NCBI GenBank assembly: GCA_002440825.1
Contig: DJVH01000090.1
Coordinates: 1-21,148, forward strand
Reading direction: 5' to 3'
Length of the DNA: 21,148 nucleotides
Source: Bacteriovoracaceae bacterium UBA6261
GTDB lineage: Bacteria; Bdellovibrionota; Bacteriovoracia; Bacteriovoracales; Bacteriovoracaceae
Position 1 is the stretch's first letter. Every line of letters starts with the position of its first letter. Both the position numbers and the translations under genes were made by a program. Shown in pieces: positions 1 through 8,092 of this stretch. The notes beneath the pieces were generated by a model that worked only from the letters and a program-made list of their open reading frames with translations, did not search any database and was not told the DNA's origin.

Positions 1-196
1 GAGCTTCATAGGCCCCGGATTCGATGATCAGCATCGCCTGAAGCATTTTAATCGCCGAGCGCGGATACACCGGCGTGAAAATATCTCCCCAGGATTCAAG
101 AATGTTTTTCTGACCATCCATGACGACTGCATCGACCAGATGAACTGATTCGCTCATAGGGCCGCGAGTGACATGAATTTCCAGAGGAGCTTTCAT
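1..196 (-). CDS. L-asparaginase II-family protein, N-terminal part (runs off the left edge)
   Basis: The first 65 codons are present. The opening resembles the asparaginase II family (Pfam Asparaginase_II): an early VTRGPMSESVHLVDAVV stretch, then a SWGDIFTPVYPRSAIKMLQA segment matching the family pattern of a Trp-Gly-Asp turn, a Pro-Arg-Ser-Ala-Ile-Lys motif and Gln-Ala. The family hydrolyses L-asparagine to aspartate and ammonia in the cytoplasm; no signal peptide is visible here. The ATG lies one base after the dppF stop, and no clear Shine-Dalgarno sequence precedes it, so translation is probably coupled to dppF. The position at the end of a peptide-import operon suggests breakdown of imported asparagine (inference). 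The catalytic half of the protein lies outside the window and cannot be checked. Confidence 0.8.
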   Translation of the reverse strand, partial: MKAPLEIHVTRGPMSESVHLVDAVVMDGQKNILESWGDIFTPVYPRSAIKMLQAMLIIESGAYEA

Positions 197-197
197 G

Positions 198-1163
198 TTA
201 ATTTTTTGCGGCGAAAGAAGCCTCATGACAGGCAACCCAACGCCCTTGTTTTTCAATCAGATCAGGAATGACTTCCTTACAGCCAGGAGTTGCATATGGG
301 CAGCGTGGCTCAAAGGCACATCCTCTCGGGAGATTAAGTGCCGACGGAAGTTCGCCGTTCAAAATATGATCAGCGTCTTTTTTCTCACGATTTGTTTTGG
401 GCGCACTCTCGAGAAGAATTTGCGTATAAGGGTGAAGGGGATTATTGAAAATTTCATCGCGCGATCCGTACTCAACCACACGTCCTAAATACATAACCAG
501 AATTCTGTCAGACATATGTTGAATCACAGAAAGATCATGCGATATAAAAAGATAAGCAAGATTGAATTCTGTTTGCAGCTCAAGGAGAAGATTCAATACC
601 TGCGCCTGAATAGAAACATCCAGGGCCGAAACCGGCTCATCTAAAATAAGAATTTGCGGATGAAGCATAAGCGAGCGGGCAATACCCAGACGCTGTCTCT
701 GTCCCCCTGAAAAATGATGAGGGTAGCGCTTGGCAAATTCTTCGCGCAGACCAACTTTTTTCATCATGGCATAGACTTGCTCTTTTACATCTGCCGAAGA
801 TTTTTCCGGCGTATTGATGGTGAGCGGATCAGAGATAATATCAAAGGCCTTTTTTCTGGGATTCAGTGATTGATAAGGATCCTGAAAAACCATCTGAATG
901 GCCGAATGGAATTCTTTAGGATTGAATGTATCAAAGTTTTTCCCAAGAAGTTCTATGGAGCCTGCTGTTTTTTGTTCGAGCTTTGTCAGAACTTTTGCAA
1001 GAGTTGATTTTCCACAACCTGATTCCCCGACAATTCCCAACGTTTCTCTTGAGTTCAGATGAAAATTGATATTCGACAAGGCCTTCAATTTCATTGTGGG
1101 TTTAAACATCTTTTTAATGTCATAAACTTTATCGAGGCCGTTCACTCTTAATAATTCGCTCAT
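198..1163 (-). CDS. dppF: Dipeptide/oligopeptide ABC transporter ATP-binding protein DppF
   Basis: This is one of two ATPase subunits that power peptide import through DppBC. The 321-residue product has Walker A GESGCGKST (46-54), Q-loop Gln94, the ABC signature FSGGQRQR (151-158), Walker B ILILDE (171-176) and switch His209. A C-terminal oligopeptide-transporter extension carries the Cys-containing GCAFEPRCPY motif. The frame stays open upstream to 1271, but I place the start at 1163: the ATG overlaps the dppD stop as ATGA and GGAGGAAGT lies just upstream. The length is close to E. coli DppF (about 334). DppF and DppD probably form a heterodimer. OppF is the alternative name, but the very DppA-like binding protein of the operon favours Dpp. 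Confidence 0.92.
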   Translation of the reverse strand: MSELLRVNGLDKVYDIKKMFKPTMKLKALSNINFHLNSRETLGIVGESGCGKSTLAKVLTKLEQKTAGSIELLGKNFDTFNPKEFHSAIQMVFQDPYQSLNPRKKAFDIISDPLTINTPEKSSADVKEQVYAMMKKVGLREEFAKRYPHHFSGGQRQRLGIARSLMLHPQILILDEPVSALDVSIQAQVLNLLLELQTEFNLAYLFISHDLSVIQHMSDRILVMYLGRVVEYGSRDEIFNNPLHPYTQILLESAPKTNREKKDADHILNGELPSALNLPRGCAFEPRCPYATPGCKEVIPDLIEKQGRWVACHEASFAAKN

Positions 1164-2137
1164 ACCACTTCCTCCTTCATTGGGTGCAGACAGCGAATGC
1201 CATTTTCCAGCGCAATGGGCGAAGAAATGCAATCGTTCTGGACATGCGGACATCGCGGATGAAATTGACATCCTGTCGGTCGCTGATGAAAGGCCGGAAC
1301 AATTCCCGGAATGGAAGGAAGATCGCTTTTAGCAGCTCTGACAACCGCTCCCGGTCGACTTGAGAGCAGTCCATATGAGTAGGGATGATAAGGATGCTGG
1401 ATAAGTTTCTTCGTCATTGCCGTTTCCACAAGCTCACCGGCATACATCACCTGAACGCGCTCGCTGAATTCGCTGACGACACCAAGATCGTGAGTCACCA
1501 GAATGACTGACATATTATTTTTTTCCTGCAGCGATTTAATCAGAGTGAGGATCTGCTTTTGAATGGTCACATCAAGCGCAGTTGTGGGTTCATCGGCAAT
1601 AAGAAGTTTCGGGCCGGTTGAAATGGCCATGGCGATCATCACTCTCTGGGCCATCCCGCCTGAGAGTTCAAATGGATAAGCTTTTAAGCGCTCTGCCGGA
1701 GAAGTAATTCCCACTTGTGCAAGAAGCTCAATGGCCAGTTCACGCGCTTCTTTTTTGCTGATCTTTTTATGCGCAAGAATGGTTTCGACGATCTGGAATT
1801 CGACAGTGAGAAACGGATTAAGCGCCGTCATCGGATCCTGAAAGATCATGGAAATTTCACCACCGCGCACTTTTTGCCACTCCTGTTCTTTCAGCGTTAA
1901 AAGATCGCGGTTGTTAAAATGTAATTTGTCGGCCTTGACGATGGAATTGTCGCCAAGAATTCCCATCAGGGCAAGATTGGTAATACTTTTTCCCGAACCT
2001 GATTCACCGACAACTCCGAGCATCTCTCCTTGTTTTAATGAAAAAGACAGATCTCTGACGGCATGAATCGGTTCAGGATTTTTATCTGATTTAAAAAAGA
2101 TATTGAGGTTTGAAACCTCGAGTAATGTTTCACTCAT
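1160..2137 (-). CDS. dppD: Dipeptide/oligopeptide ABC transporter ATP-binding protein DppD
   Basis: This is the second ATPase subunit of the peptide importer, 325 residues. It shows Walker A GESGSGKS (44-51), Q-loop Gln100 in FQDPMTALNP, signature LSGGMAQR (158-165), Walker B LLIADE (178-183) and switch His216. Near residues 287-304 is the family's Cys-rich GCQFHPRCP segment. Walker A ends in Ser-Ile rather than Ser-Thr, which should be harmless because the catalytic Lys50 and Ser51 are intact. The start is four bases after the dppC stop with only a weak ribosome site, so coupling is likely. The gene overlaps dppF by four bases. E. coli DppD is about 327 residues. Confidence 0.92.
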   Translation of the reverse strand: MSETLLEVSNLNIFFKSDKNPEPIHAVRDLSFSLKQGEMLGVVGESGSGKSITNLALMGILGDNSIVKADKLHFNNRDLLTLKEQEWQKVRGGEISMIFQDPMTALNPFLTVEFQIVETILAHKKISKKEARELAIELLAQVGITSPAERLKAYPFELSGGMAQRVMIAMAISTGPKLLIADEPTTALDVTIQKQILTLIKSLQEKNNMSVILVTHDLGVVSEFSERVQVMYAGELVETAMTKKLIQHPYHPYSYGLLSSRPGAVVRAAKSDLPSIPGIVPAFHQRPTGCQFHPRCPHVQNDCISSPIALENGIRCLHPMKEEVV

Positions 2138-2141
2138 AGTA

Positions 2142-3008
2142 TTAATTCTGTTTTTTTAGACGTGGATCCAGAGCATCTCTTAATCCATCGCCAAGTAAGT
2201 TGAAAGATAAAACGGTCACAAGAATACACAGACCAGGAAGAGTTACCATCCACGGACTTGATTCGATAAAGCTTCTTGCGTCTGAAAGCATTGTTCCCCA
2301 TTCGGACATAGGGGCTTGAGCGCCCAGACCTAAAAATCCCAGAGCGGCCACATTTAAAATCCCGTCAGAAAATCCAAGCGAAGCCTGAACGATCAGCGGG
2401 GCCATGCAGTTGGGAAGAATTTCAACAAACATAATTCTGAAATGGCCGGCACCAAAAAGTTTTGCGGCCGAGACGTATTGTTTGTTTTTTTCAACTAACA
2501 CCTGAGCACGGATAATTCTGATGAAATTGGGTACGGCCACAACGGCAACGGCAATAATGGAATTGGTGATGCCTGGCCCGAGTACCGCAACAATAACGAT
2601 AGCAAATAAAATACTGGGAAGAGACATGATCAGATCGGTGAGTCGCATGATGATACGATCAACGAGTCCTCCGTAAAATCCTGCTACCACTCCGAGGATT
2701 GTGCCTGTAAAGAGGGCCAGGACAACGACAGAGAAACCAACGGCAAGTGAAATTCTTGAGCCATAAATCAATCTCGATAAAAGATCGCGGCCGATATCAT
2801 CTGTGCCGAAAAAGAAGCCGGCCTTACCGCCTTCAAGAAATGATGGTGGAAGTCTTAGACTGTCGGAAAAAACTTCAGTGGGGTTGTGAGGAGCAATCAC
2901 CGGCGCAAGAAGTGCAATGATGATTGAAAGAAAGATAATCACAATGCCGATCATGGCACCGCGATTCTTTTTCAATTCAAAATAAAGTTCGCTAAAAAAC
3001 TGTTTCAT
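2142..3008 (-). CDS. dppC: Dipeptide ABC transporter permease DppC
   Basis: This inner-membrane permease of 288 residues pairs with DppB to form the peptide channel. It has an N-terminal OppC-type segment with one hydrophobic helix (about 19-40), then a short periplasmic stretch with PHNP and FGTDDIGRDLLSRLIYGSR, typical of OppC/DppC, and then the five-helix transport domain. The cytoplasmic coupling loop (EAA motif) is seen as AAKLFGAGHFRIMFVEILPN at about 180-200. The last helix ends in LGDGLRDALDPRL, the usual family terminus. The start lies 14 bases after the dppB stop with a weak GAG ribosome site. E. coli DppC is about 300 residues. Confidence 0.92.
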   Translation of the reverse strand: MKQFFSELYFELKKNRGAMIGIVIIFLSIIIALLAPVIAPHNPTEVFSDSLRLPPSFLEGGKAGFFFGTDDIGRDLLSRLIYGSRISLAVGFSVVVLALFTGTILGVVAGFYGGLVDRIIMRLTDLIMSLPSILFAIVIVAVLGPGITNSIIAVAVVAVPNFIRIIRAQVLVEKNKQYVSAAKLFGAGHFRIMFVEILPNCMAPLIVQASLGFSDGILNVAALGFLGLGAQAPMSEWGTMLSDARSFIESSPWMVTLPGLCILVTVLSFNLLGDGLRDALDPRLKKQN

Positions 3009-3022
3009 TTTATCTCAATTTG

Positions 3023-4036
3023 TTACCGCATTTTCGGGTTGAGGAAATAATAAATCACATCGACGATAATATTGGTCATGACGATGATAAAAGAAATGAT
3101 CAGGACTCCGCCCTGGATGACCGGATAATCTCTTGAAGTAATACTCTGGACAATCCATTTACCAATGCCAGGCCATGAGAAAATCGTCTCCGTTAAAATC
3201 GCACCGGTGATAATCGATCCAAATAAAAGGGCCAGCGTAGTGACGATGGGAACGAGAGCATTTCTTAGTGCATGAATATAAACGATGCGCGTCTTATTCA
3301 TTCCTTTGGCGCGGGCCGTGCGGATATAGTCTTCGCCTAAAACTTCCAGCATACTCGATCTTGTCATTCTGGCGATGACTGCAAGTGGAATTGTTCCCAA
3401 GGCAATGGCCGGAAGAATAAGGTGTTTGATGGCACTCCAGAATGGAGCAAATCCTTCAGCTTTCACCACTGCAGATTGAAGTGTGTCGATCAGATAAAGG
3501 CCGGTCATGACCGGAATATCATAAGTGAGTTCAATTCTTCCGGAAACCGGAGTAAGGCCGAGCTTCACAGAAAAAAGAAGAATAAGGATAAGACCCCACC
3601 AGAAAATCGGCATTGAATAACCAATCAGTGAGGTGCCCATCAGAAAATAATCAAAGAAAGAATTGCGTTTTAAAGCAGCATAAATTCCCAGAGGAATTCC
3701 GATGATCGTAGCAAAAAATAAACTGAACATTCCGAGTTCAAAAGTGGCGGGGAATCGTTCAATAAATTCAGCCCAGACAGAATTGTTGGAAACGATAGAA
3801 GTTCCCAAATTGCCCATGCAGGCATTTTTCACGAAGAACCAGAACTGCTGAATGATCGGAAGATCAAGACCCAGGTTGTGTTTCATTTCAGCGTAGCGAA
3901 CAGGATCAACTCCGCGCTCACCCACAAGATTTAAAACCGGATCTCCGGGAATCAGCCTGATAATGAAAAAACAAATCAAACTGATTCCGAGAAGAGTAGG
4001 GATAAGATCTAAAAACTTTTTGAGAAAAAATTTCAT
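3023..4036 (-). CDS. dppB: Dipeptide ABC transporter permease DppB
   Basis: This inner-membrane permease of 337 residues matches the size of E. coli DppB (339). The N-terminal helix (about 10-30) is followed by the conserved FFIIRLIPGDPV motif. A periplasmic region follows, then several further helices with the coupling loop containing EDYIRTARAKGMNK and the downstream RNALVPIVT. The protein ends DVIYYFLNPKMR, the normal family terminus. Its ATG shares one base with the dppA stop (TAATG), so the two are translationally coupled. With DppC it should carry di- and oligopeptides delivered by DppA. Confidence 0.93.
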   Translation of the reverse strand: MKFFLKKFLDLIPTLLGISLICFFIIRLIPGDPVLNLVGERGVDPVRYAEMKHNLGLDLPIIQQFWFFVKNACMGNLGTSIVSNNSVWAEFIERFPATFELGMFSLFFATIIGIPLGIYAALKRNSFFDYFLMGTSLIGYSMPIFWWGLILILLFSVKLGLTPVSGRIELTYDIPVMTGLYLIDTLQSAVVKAEGFAPFWSAIKHLILPAIALGTIPLAVIARMTRSSMLEVLGEDYIRTARAKGMNKTRIVYIHALRNALVPIVTTLALLFGSIITGAILTETIFSWPGIGKWIVQSITSRDYPVIQGGVLIISFIIVMTNIIVDVIYYFLNPKMR

Positions 4037-5622
4037 TATTCAATCACCAGGAAAGTAAAGAGATCGTGTCCCAATGGATCGATCTTGTATCCTTTCACAT
4101 TTTTTGCCATTGCTTTAAAGACAGTTGAGTGAGCTATTGTTACCCAAGGAGCTTGCTCTTTAAAAATTTTCTGAGCGTCTTTGTAAAGCGCAGTTCTTTT
4201 TTTGATATCAGTTTGAACTTTTGCATCTACGACTGCTTTGTTGAATTTCTGGTCACACCATTTAGAGTAGTTTGATCCGGCCTTAACAGCGCCGCAACCA
4301 AGAAGAGTGTTCAGGAAGTTATCTGGATCACCATTGTCTCCTGTCCAGCCCATTTGAAGCATTGAATGTTCGCCCTGGCTTGCTTTCTTTAAGTATGTCG
4401 GCCAGTCGTAAGTTTGCAGTCTGACTTTGATTCCCACTTTTGCAAGGTCAGCTTGCATAAGTTCACCCATTTTTTTTCCATTAGGATTGTAGGGACGCGC
4501 TACAGGGAGTGTCCACATATCAGTTTCAAAACCGTTCGGGTATCCTGCTTTTGCAAGAAGTGCTTTCGCTTTTTCCACACTGTATTCGTAATCTTTTATG
4601 GCGTCGCTATAAGACCAGATCGTCGGAGGAAGTGGGTTTTTTGCGATAACAGCGTTGCCCATATAGATAGCATCGATATACGATTTTTTATTAAGGGCAT
4701 GGTTGACTGCCTGGCGTACAAGAAGGTTGTCGAAAGGTTTTTTTGTGACGTTTAGAGCGAGGTAACCAACGTTAAGGCCGGCATCTTTCATAACAGTCAG
4801 CTTCGGATTCTTTTGCATTTCGGGAATATCTGCCGGCGCTGGTTCATTGGCAAACTGACATTCACCGGTTTTTAATTTCTGATGGCGGACGTTGGCATCA
4901 GGAGTGATGGCAAAAATGAGTTTATCAATATTTCCGTGTTGGCCCCAGTATTGTGGATTAGCCGTATACTTGATGACTGAATCTTTTGCGTAAGACTGGA
5001 ATACGAAAAGGCCTGTTCCCACCGGCATAGTATCCATGTCTGATTTTTTGTTAGCGGCCATCAGTTTTGATCCGTATTCCTCAGAAAGAATGCCCATGAA
5101 GGACATGGCCATGTTGGCAAGAAAAGTTGCATCTGGAGTGTTGAGAACGAATTGAACTTTGTAGGGATCAAGAACTTTGATTTCCTTGATGGTTTTTCCC
5201 ATCTCCATTCCGTCGAAGTATTCGTACTTGCCACCGCTCACATCGTGAAAAGGATGTGTCTTCACTCTCTGACGATCAACTGAGAAGACAACGTCTGTGG
5301 CATTGAAATCTCTTGTCGGCGTGAAATATTTTGTCGTGTGAAACTTTACGCCTTTTCTCAAAGTGAAAGTGTAGACGAGCTTATCTTTTGAAATGTCCCA
5401 GCTCGTTGCCAGCTGAGGAATGATTTTAGTAGATCCAGGCTCAAACGCGACAAGGTTGTTGTAAATTACCTGTGCCGTTGCATTGGTTGAAGTTCCATCG
5501 GTAACGAGTTGTGGATTAAATGAACTCGGCGATCCTTCAGAACAATAAACAAAGCTTTTGGCCTGCGCTGTCGTAAGCGCCAAATTTGAGACAAACAAGA
5601 AAAAAAGAACAGTCGTCTTCAT
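4036..5622 (-). CDS. dppA: Periplasmic dipeptide-binding protein DppA (SBP family 5)
   Basis: This periplasmic receptor of 528 residues captures peptides for DppBCDF. A Sec signal peptide covers residues 1-21 (cleavage after AQA). The mature protein resembles E. coli DppA along its length: a FVYCSEGSPSSFNPQLVTDG start, VGTGLFVFQSY, SITPDANVRHQKL-like and GLNVGYLALNV stretches, then TGDNGDPDNF, GSNYSKWC and IAHSTVF, and a close ending KGYKIDPLGHDLF. Paired cysteines in the C-terminal lobe are consistent with DppA-type disulfides. The start has GAGGA seven bases before the ATG. As the first gene of the operon it follows a divergent promoter region shared with the histidine kinase. The related heme- or oligopeptide-binding paralogues of family 5 remain possible substrate variants. 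Confidence 0.94.
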   Translation of the reverse strand: MKTTVLFFLFVSNLALTTAQAKSFVYCSEGSPSSFNPQLVTDGTSTNATAQVIYNNLVAFEPGSTKIIPQLATSWDISKDKLVYTFTLRKGVKFHTTKYFTPTRDFNATDVVFSVDRQRVKTHPFHDVSGGKYEYFDGMEMGKTIKEIKVLDPYKVQFVLNTPDATFLANMAMSFMGILSEEYGSKLMAANKKSDMDTMPVGTGLFVFQSYAKDSVIKYTANPQYWGQHGNIDKLIFAITPDANVRHQKLKTGECQFANEPAPADIPEMQKNPKLTVMKDAGLNVGYLALNVTKKPFDNLLVRQAVNHALNKKSYIDAIYMGNAVIAKNPLPPTIWSYSDAIKDYEYSVEKAKALLAKAGYPNGFETDMWTLPVARPYNPNGKKMGELMQADLAKVGIKVRLQTYDWPTYLKKASQGEHSMLQMGWTGDNGDPDNFLNTLLGCGAVKAGSNYSKWCDQKFNKAVVDAKVQTDIKKRTALYKDAQKIFKEQAPWVTIAHSTVFKAMAKNVKGYKIDPLGHDLFTFLVIE

Positions 5623-5657
5623 TTTGAGATCCTCATAGTTAAGTTAGGTAGTCATAA

Positions 5658-5686
5658 ATTCTTGAATACTTGAGACGTTTTGACAA
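5658..5686 (-). promoter_or_regulatory. Candidate promoter for the dpp operon
   Basis: On the minus strand TTGTCA (5681-5686) and AAGAAT (5658-5663) are separated by 17 bases, matching the sigma-70 boxes at 5/6 and 4/6 positions. Transcription would start about 30 bases upstream of the dppA ATG. The -35 box overlaps the candidate -35 of the opposite kinase promoter, so the two could compete. This is consensus reading by eye. Confidence 0.35.
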
Positions 5687-5708
5687 TTAAATCAACTAAA
5701 TTTTATGG
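5680..5708 (+). promoter_or_regulatory. Candidate promoter for the kinase/binding-protein operon
   Basis: A perfect TTGACA (5680-5685) is followed after 17 bases by TTATGG (5703-5708), a poor -10. TTTATG with a 16-base spacer is the alternative. The kinase GTG start lies about 75 bases downstream. The good -35 with a poor -10 would suit an activated promoter, but this is only inference. Confidence 0.35.
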
Positions 5709-5783
5709 AGTTGGAAGCCAAAAGACAGGAAATGTCAGATTTTTAAAACTTAATATAATCTTGAGAGTTCCGATAGGGTATAC

Positions 5784-7274
5784 GTGAAAAAATTATTTTC
5801 TCATCTTACCCTAGCTCAAAAACTTACATCGCTCACGCTGATGATTACAGCGATGAGTTCTGCTGTCACTCTAGGATTCGTTTATTTCTTCACTGTAAAA
5901 CTCAATTCGCAATTTCTTGCAGGAGAAATAAAGGCGCGCGAATCAATCATTGAGCATGCTTACGTCGAGCCGCTCTGGAGTTTTGACCAAAAACAAATTG
6001 AGGCCGTCTCAAAATCGTTAATATCTGATAATGGCTTTTCTTATATTGAAGCTGTAAGAGTCATCGATTCTTACGGCAATGTTCTCTATGAAAAAACCTT
6101 TGATAGTGAAAGAATTGGTCGAATCGAAGACTATGCCAGCAAGCCTTTTACTAAATTAGGCTCAACAAAAATTTTTAAGGGCCAGGAGCATCTTGGCACC
6201 GTTATGATCGCGTTTACTTCTCAAGGGGTCATTGAAAAATACCGCGGGCTCCTGGCAGGAATTTTTCTTTTTTCCATTTTGATTGTGAGTTTTACCTGTT
6301 TTTGGATCAATCTTTACTTTAAAAAGCATTTGAGCAATCCATTGAATGCGCTTCTTACCCATATCGGAGAGATTAAAAACGCTCAGTTTGAAAATCATTA
6401 CTACGATAATACGCTATCGGATGAATTGCGCGATATCGGAAATACTCTGAATTTCACCGCGGCCCTGGTCAAGAAAAGAAACGATGATTTAAAACACCAT
6501 TCTGAAAATCTTGAAAAAATGGTTGCAGAAAGAACCCGTGAACTCGAAGAACAAATATTGAAAAATATCAATTCCAGCCGTCTTGTGGCCGTTGGTGAAG
6601 TCGCTTCCGGTATCGCTCACGAGATCAACAATCCTTTAACTGTGATCAATGGACAACTTGTTAAGCTTCAACGACAAATGAAGAATTACCCCCAAGATGA
6701 ATTGATGACGACTCCGATTGAAAAGATCAATCTCATGAGCAGCAGGATCGTCAAAATCATCAACGGACTTAAACTCATTTCCCGCGATGGACATTCCGAT
6801 CCAATGCTCAACTTCGGTATCACCAACATGATTGAAGAAATAAAACTTTTAACAGAAATGAAAATAAAATCACTGGAAATTGATTTAAAATTCGATGTTC
6901 CGGAGTACGAAGTGATGGTTTATGGACGTGAAGTGCAGATTTCCCAGGTTCTGGTCAATCTGATTAACAATGCAGTCGATGCTATTTCAGGCCATGAAGA
7001 AAAATGGATCAAAGTCAGTGTGGTTGAATTGTCGGGCAATGTTCAATTTAAAATTGCTGACAGTGGAAAAGGAATTTCCAAAGAGGTTCAGGAAAAGATC
7101 ATGACCCCCTTTTTCACGACTAAAGGTGTGGGTAAGGGAACAGGTCTTGGGCTTTCCATTTCTAAAGGAATTATCAATGATCACGGCGGAAAATTCTATT
7201 ACAACAGTGAATCGACACATACTGAATTTATTTTTACATTGAGTAAGTGCAAAGGCGAAATCAAGGCCGCATAA
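5784..7274 (+). CDS. Membrane sensor histidine kinase (orphan)
   Basis: The 496-residue product has transmembrane helices at about 17-38 and 154-177, enclosing a periplasmic sensor domain of about 115 residues, then a HAMP-like linker (about 178-232) and a coiled coil rich in Glu and Lys (235-262). The HisKA H-box is SGIAHEINNPL with phospho-acceptor His279. The ATPase domain has an N-box QVLVNLINNAVDA (388-400), G1 ADSGKGI (425-431), an F-box TPFFTTK (441-447) and G2 GTGLGLS (452-458). All catalytic boxes are intact, so it should be active. The start is GTG with a weak ribosome site. No receiver domain or response regulator gene lies nearby. It is probably co-transcribed with the binding protein that begins two bases after its stop, which may supply its ligand. 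The type of signal is unknown. Confidence 0.93.
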   Translation: MKKLFSHLTLAQKLTSLTLMITAMSSAVTLGFVYFFTVKLNSQFLAGEIKARESIIEHAYVEPLWSFDQKQIEAVSKSLISDNGFSYIEAVRVIDSYGNVLYEKTFDSERIGRIEDYASKPFTKLGSTKIFKGQEHLGTVMIAFTSQGVIEKYRGLLAGIFLFSILIVSFTCFWINLYFKKHLSNPLNALLTHIGEIKNAQFENHYYDNTLSDELRDIGNTLNFTAALVKKRNDDLKHHSENLEKMVAERTRELEEQILKNINSSRLVAVGEVASGIAHEINNPLTVINGQLVKLQRQMKNYPQDELMTTPIEKINLMSSRIVKIINGLKLISRDGHSDPMLNFGITNMIEEIKLLTEMKIKSLEIDLKFDVPEYEVMVYGREVQISQVLVNLINNAVDAISGHEEKWIKVSVVELSGNVQFKIADSGKGISKEVQEKIMTPFFTTKGVGKGTGLGLSISKGIINDHGGKFYYNSESTHTEFIFTLSKCKGEIKAA

Positions 7275-7276
7275 AA

Positions 7277-8056
7277 ATGATATCTATGATAAAAGCTTCT
7301 CTTCTTTTTTTCTCGCTAGTCTTTCTGATTCATTCCAATAGCTATGCAGAAACAATTACTCTGAGGGCCGATGAATGGTGCCCTTATACCTGTACGCCCG
7401 AATCAGATCAACCAGGCTTCATGATTGAAATTGCCAAAGCTATTTTTGAACCTGTCGGAGTGAAAGTCGATTACCAATTGATGAACTGGGCGCGTGCAGT
7501 TTCCGAAACGAGAAAAGGAAAATTCAATGCTGTCGTGGGCGCCAATGTCGCCGATGTGCCTGGTTTCATTCTTCCTGATGTGCCCCAGGGCATGAGTTTA
7601 AATTATTTTTGGACAAGAGTTGATTCTGATTTTACATACAAAGATATTAACTCAGTTAAAGGAAAAAAAATCGGCGTGATTAATGGTTACTCTTACGGTG
7701 GAAAGGAGTTAGACGACCCCATAGCCCGTCGCAATCCTGCATTTGTCGTTCTCCCTGGTGATGACGCTCTCATTAAGCTCATCAAAATGACCGAGGCCAG
7801 AAGATTGGATGCTTTTGTTGAGAATCCTTATGTCCTGGAGTATTCGCTTTCGACAAAACTCACCGCTTATCAGGACAAATTCAAACCAGTGAGCAAAAAT
7901 ATTGTGAGTGAACCTGAATTGTATATTGCTTTTTCTCCTCAAATAAAAGACTCAAAAAAATATGCTAAGATTGTATCGGACGGAATGAAAAAACTGCGCA
8001 AGTCGGGAATGCTGAAAAGTATTTTACAGAAATATAAAATAAAAGACTGGAAATAA
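7277..8056 (+). CDS. Periplasmic amino-acid-type solute-binding protein (SBP family 3)
   Basis: The 259-residue product has a signal peptide (1-24, cleavage after SYA) and a family-3 bilobed binding fold. The mature start ETITLRADEWCPYTC carries two nearby cysteines (35 and 39) that may form a disulfide. It continues with GFMIEIAKAIFEPVGVKVDY, a conserved strand-helix of the family, and a VKGKKIGVINGYSYGGKELD hinge region. I chose the ATG two bases after the kinase stop. A second ATG three codons later is possible, and an in-frame start at 7247 inside the kinase gene is unlikely because it would break the signal peptide. No ABC permease or ATPase of the polar amino-acid class is near, so the protein may be a sensor subunit for the kinase rather than a transport receptor (inference). 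A terminator follows. Confidence 0.88.
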   Translation: MISMIKASLLFFSLVFLIHSNSYAETITLRADEWCPYTCTPESDQPGFMIEIAKAIFEPVGVKVDYQLMNWARAVSETRKGKFNAVVGANVADVPGFILPDVPQGMSLNYFWTRVDSDFTYKDINSVKGKKIGVINGYSYGGKELDDPIARRNPAFVVLPGDDALIKLIKMTEARRLDAFVENPYVLEYSLSTKLTAYQDKFKPVSKNIVSEPELYIAFSPQIKDSKKYAKIVSDGMKKLRKSGMLKSILQKYKIKDWK

Positions 8057-8058
8057 AA

Positions 8059-8085
8059 AGGCCTCCAAATGGAGGCCTCTTTTTT
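8059..8085. terminator. Bidirectional Rho-independent terminator
   Basis: The stem AGGCCTCC (8059-8066) pairs perfectly with GGAGGCCT (8071-8078) around an AAAT loop, followed by C and a run of six T on the plus strand. On the minus strand the same hairpin is followed by CTTTTTATTT. It sits between the converging ends of the binding-protein gene and phnE, so it can end both transcripts. Confidence 0.92.
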
Positions 8086-8092
8086 GTTGAAA

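Noticed and set aside
5623..5783. Riboswitch or sigma-54 promoter upstream of dppA or the kinase
   Set aside because: No conserved riboswitch core and no GG-N10-GC promoter element could be seen.
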